Shown here piece after piece: positions 63,453 through 64,000 of a DNA stretch of 64,000 nt (its first letter is position 1; each line of letters opens with the position of its first letter). The DNA lies in assembly GCF_018130215.1 (NCBI RefSeq), contig NZ_JAFCKQ010000002.1, forward strand, positions 124,001 through 188,000, written 5' to 3'. The position numbers and the translations under genes are program-made. This DNA is from Bradyrhizobium jicamae. GTDB taxonomy: Bacteria > Pseudomonadota > Alphaproteobacteria > Rhizobiales > Xanthobacteraceae. The notes under the pieces are model-generated. The model was not told where the DNA came from. It made no database searches and saw only the letters and a program-made list of their open reading frames with translations.

Positions 63453-63461
63453 TTTGAGTAG
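63453..63461 (+). repeat. TTTGAGTAG motif, copy 3
   Basis: Within GCTTTGCACAATTTGAGTAG, 107 bases before the sulfatase start and 94 from copy 2. Same orientation as the other two. Confidence 0.55.
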
Positions 63462-63567
63462 CCGGCCTTGGCCCAGCTTCGATTGAGTTCGATTTGCCGG
63501 GGTAGTGAAATCGACGTGAATTGCTGATTCGGTTCGTGTGTCAGGCCTGTTCATCCAAGGATGTAGA

Positions 63568-64000
63568 ATGAATGGCGACAGCAGGAGTAAAGGCAGTTCG
63601 AGGCGGGAATTTCTCGGTCTGACCGCCGCATTGGCCGGCGGCGCAGGGGTGGCCAGCTTCGATTCTGCGCTGGGGCAGACAGCACAGGTCCAGGCTCCGG
63701 CCGACCAGCCGCGCAAGCGGACCAGCCGCGGCAAACCCAACATCCTCTTCATCTTCACGGACCAGGAGCGCTACACCCAAAAATGGCCGTCGGGCTTGTC
63801 GCTGCCGGCCCACGAGCGGTTGCAGAAAACCGGCGTGACGTTTCACGGTCACTATTGCCCGGCCGTGATGTGCACGTCCTCGCGCGCCGTTCTGTTGACC
63901 GGTCTGCAGACGCCGGACAACCGGATGTTCGAGAATTGCGACGTGCCATGGGTGAAGAACCTCTCCACCAGGATTCCGACGATCGGGCACATGCTGCGCA
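63568..64000 (+). CDS. Tat-exported sulfatase, 5' part (runs off the window)
   Basis: ATG 63568 follows AAGG by about seven bases. The N-terminus SSRREFLGLTAALAGGAG is a twin-arginine signal. The mature part starts with GKPNILFIFTDQERYTQKW, the metal-binding start of type I sulfatases, and has the modification site MCTSSRAVLLTG. The nucleophile Cys is present, but the usual Pro or Ala at +2 is Ser (C-T-S-S-R). About 144 codons are in the window; the rest is beyond base 64000. The substrate is unknown. Confidence 0.88.
   Translation, partial: MNGDSRSKGSSRREFLGLTAALAGGAGVASFDSALGQTAQVQAPADQPRKRTSRGKPNILFIFTDQERYTQKWPSGLSLPAHERLQKTGVTFHGHYCPAVMCTSSRAVLLTGLQTPDNRMFENCDVPWVKNLSTRIPTIGHMLR

Overview
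The window is high-GC alphaproteobacterial chromosome, most likely Bradyrhizobium or a close relative in the Nitrobacteraceae. The inference rests on gene style and order, the rhizobial palindromic repeats at 3264-3370 and 27137-27175, many Tat-exported proteins, and a cluster of class III cyclase, STAS-like and sulfatase genes. No phage, integrase, transposase, CRISPR array, rRNA or credible tRNA was seen. Most of the window is catabolic and transport modules, each with its own regulator.

Layout. 1-2054: the 5' part of a TonB-dependent receptor behind a cobalamin riboswitch, divergent from a six-helix membrane protein. 2051-3140: two gene remnants (thiolase and nitronate monooxygenase), both missing their N-termini, joined head to head at one deletion scar. 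3264-8424: a palindromic repeat and a complete branched-chain-type ABC transporter operon with a LivM-LivG fusion. 8766-9971: a divergent EF-Tu paralog with an abnormal switch I. 10422-14654: a tightly coupled five-gene operon (Tat FAD oxidase, small membrane proteins, an unknown protein, an alpha/beta hydrolase), then MgtC/SapB. 15662-16928: a BLUF photoreceptor and a small exported protein. 16939-22197: LigK-like aldolase, LigJ-like hydratase, MFS carrier, 2-hydroxyacid dehydrogenase and divergent LysR, i.e. the lower protocatechuate/gallate meta-cleavage route without a ring-opening enzyme. 22444-25370: assorted singletons.

25374-27104: Lrp regulator divergent from alanine dehydrogenase. 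27342-33264: six overlapping genes combining LeuC, LeuD and LeuB paralogs with a NitT/TauT-type ABC importer. 34035-41912: a complete glucarate/galactarate pathway to 2-oxoglutarate (GarD, GudD, KdgD, ketoglutarate-semialdehyde dehydrogenase, carrier, LysR), with two promoters sharing the same -35 element. 42148-45423: TetR, lipoprotein, DUF2147 protein, acetylpolyamine-amidohydrolase-like deacetylase. 45512-49205: GntR regulator, sugar 1-dehydrogenase, mutarotase and lactonase for oxidative aldose catabolism.

49276-57693: TetR with a perfect palindromic operator at its start codon, a 4,5-dihydroxyphthalate-decarboxylase-like protein, a DUF1932-type dehydrogenase, a Tat-exported MmgE/PrpD protein, a PdxA-family dehydrogenase, a DctA carrier, LysR and SDR; together these look like an uncharacterised acid-catabolism module. 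57757-57840 is a tiny ORF. 58069-64000: a large exported protein, an AraC regulator, a HAMP adenylate cyclase with a STAS-like partner, and the start of a Tat-exported sulfatase. A motif containing TTTGAGTAG occurs three times around the last three genes.

All product names come from reading motifs and family resemblance by eye; no database search was run.
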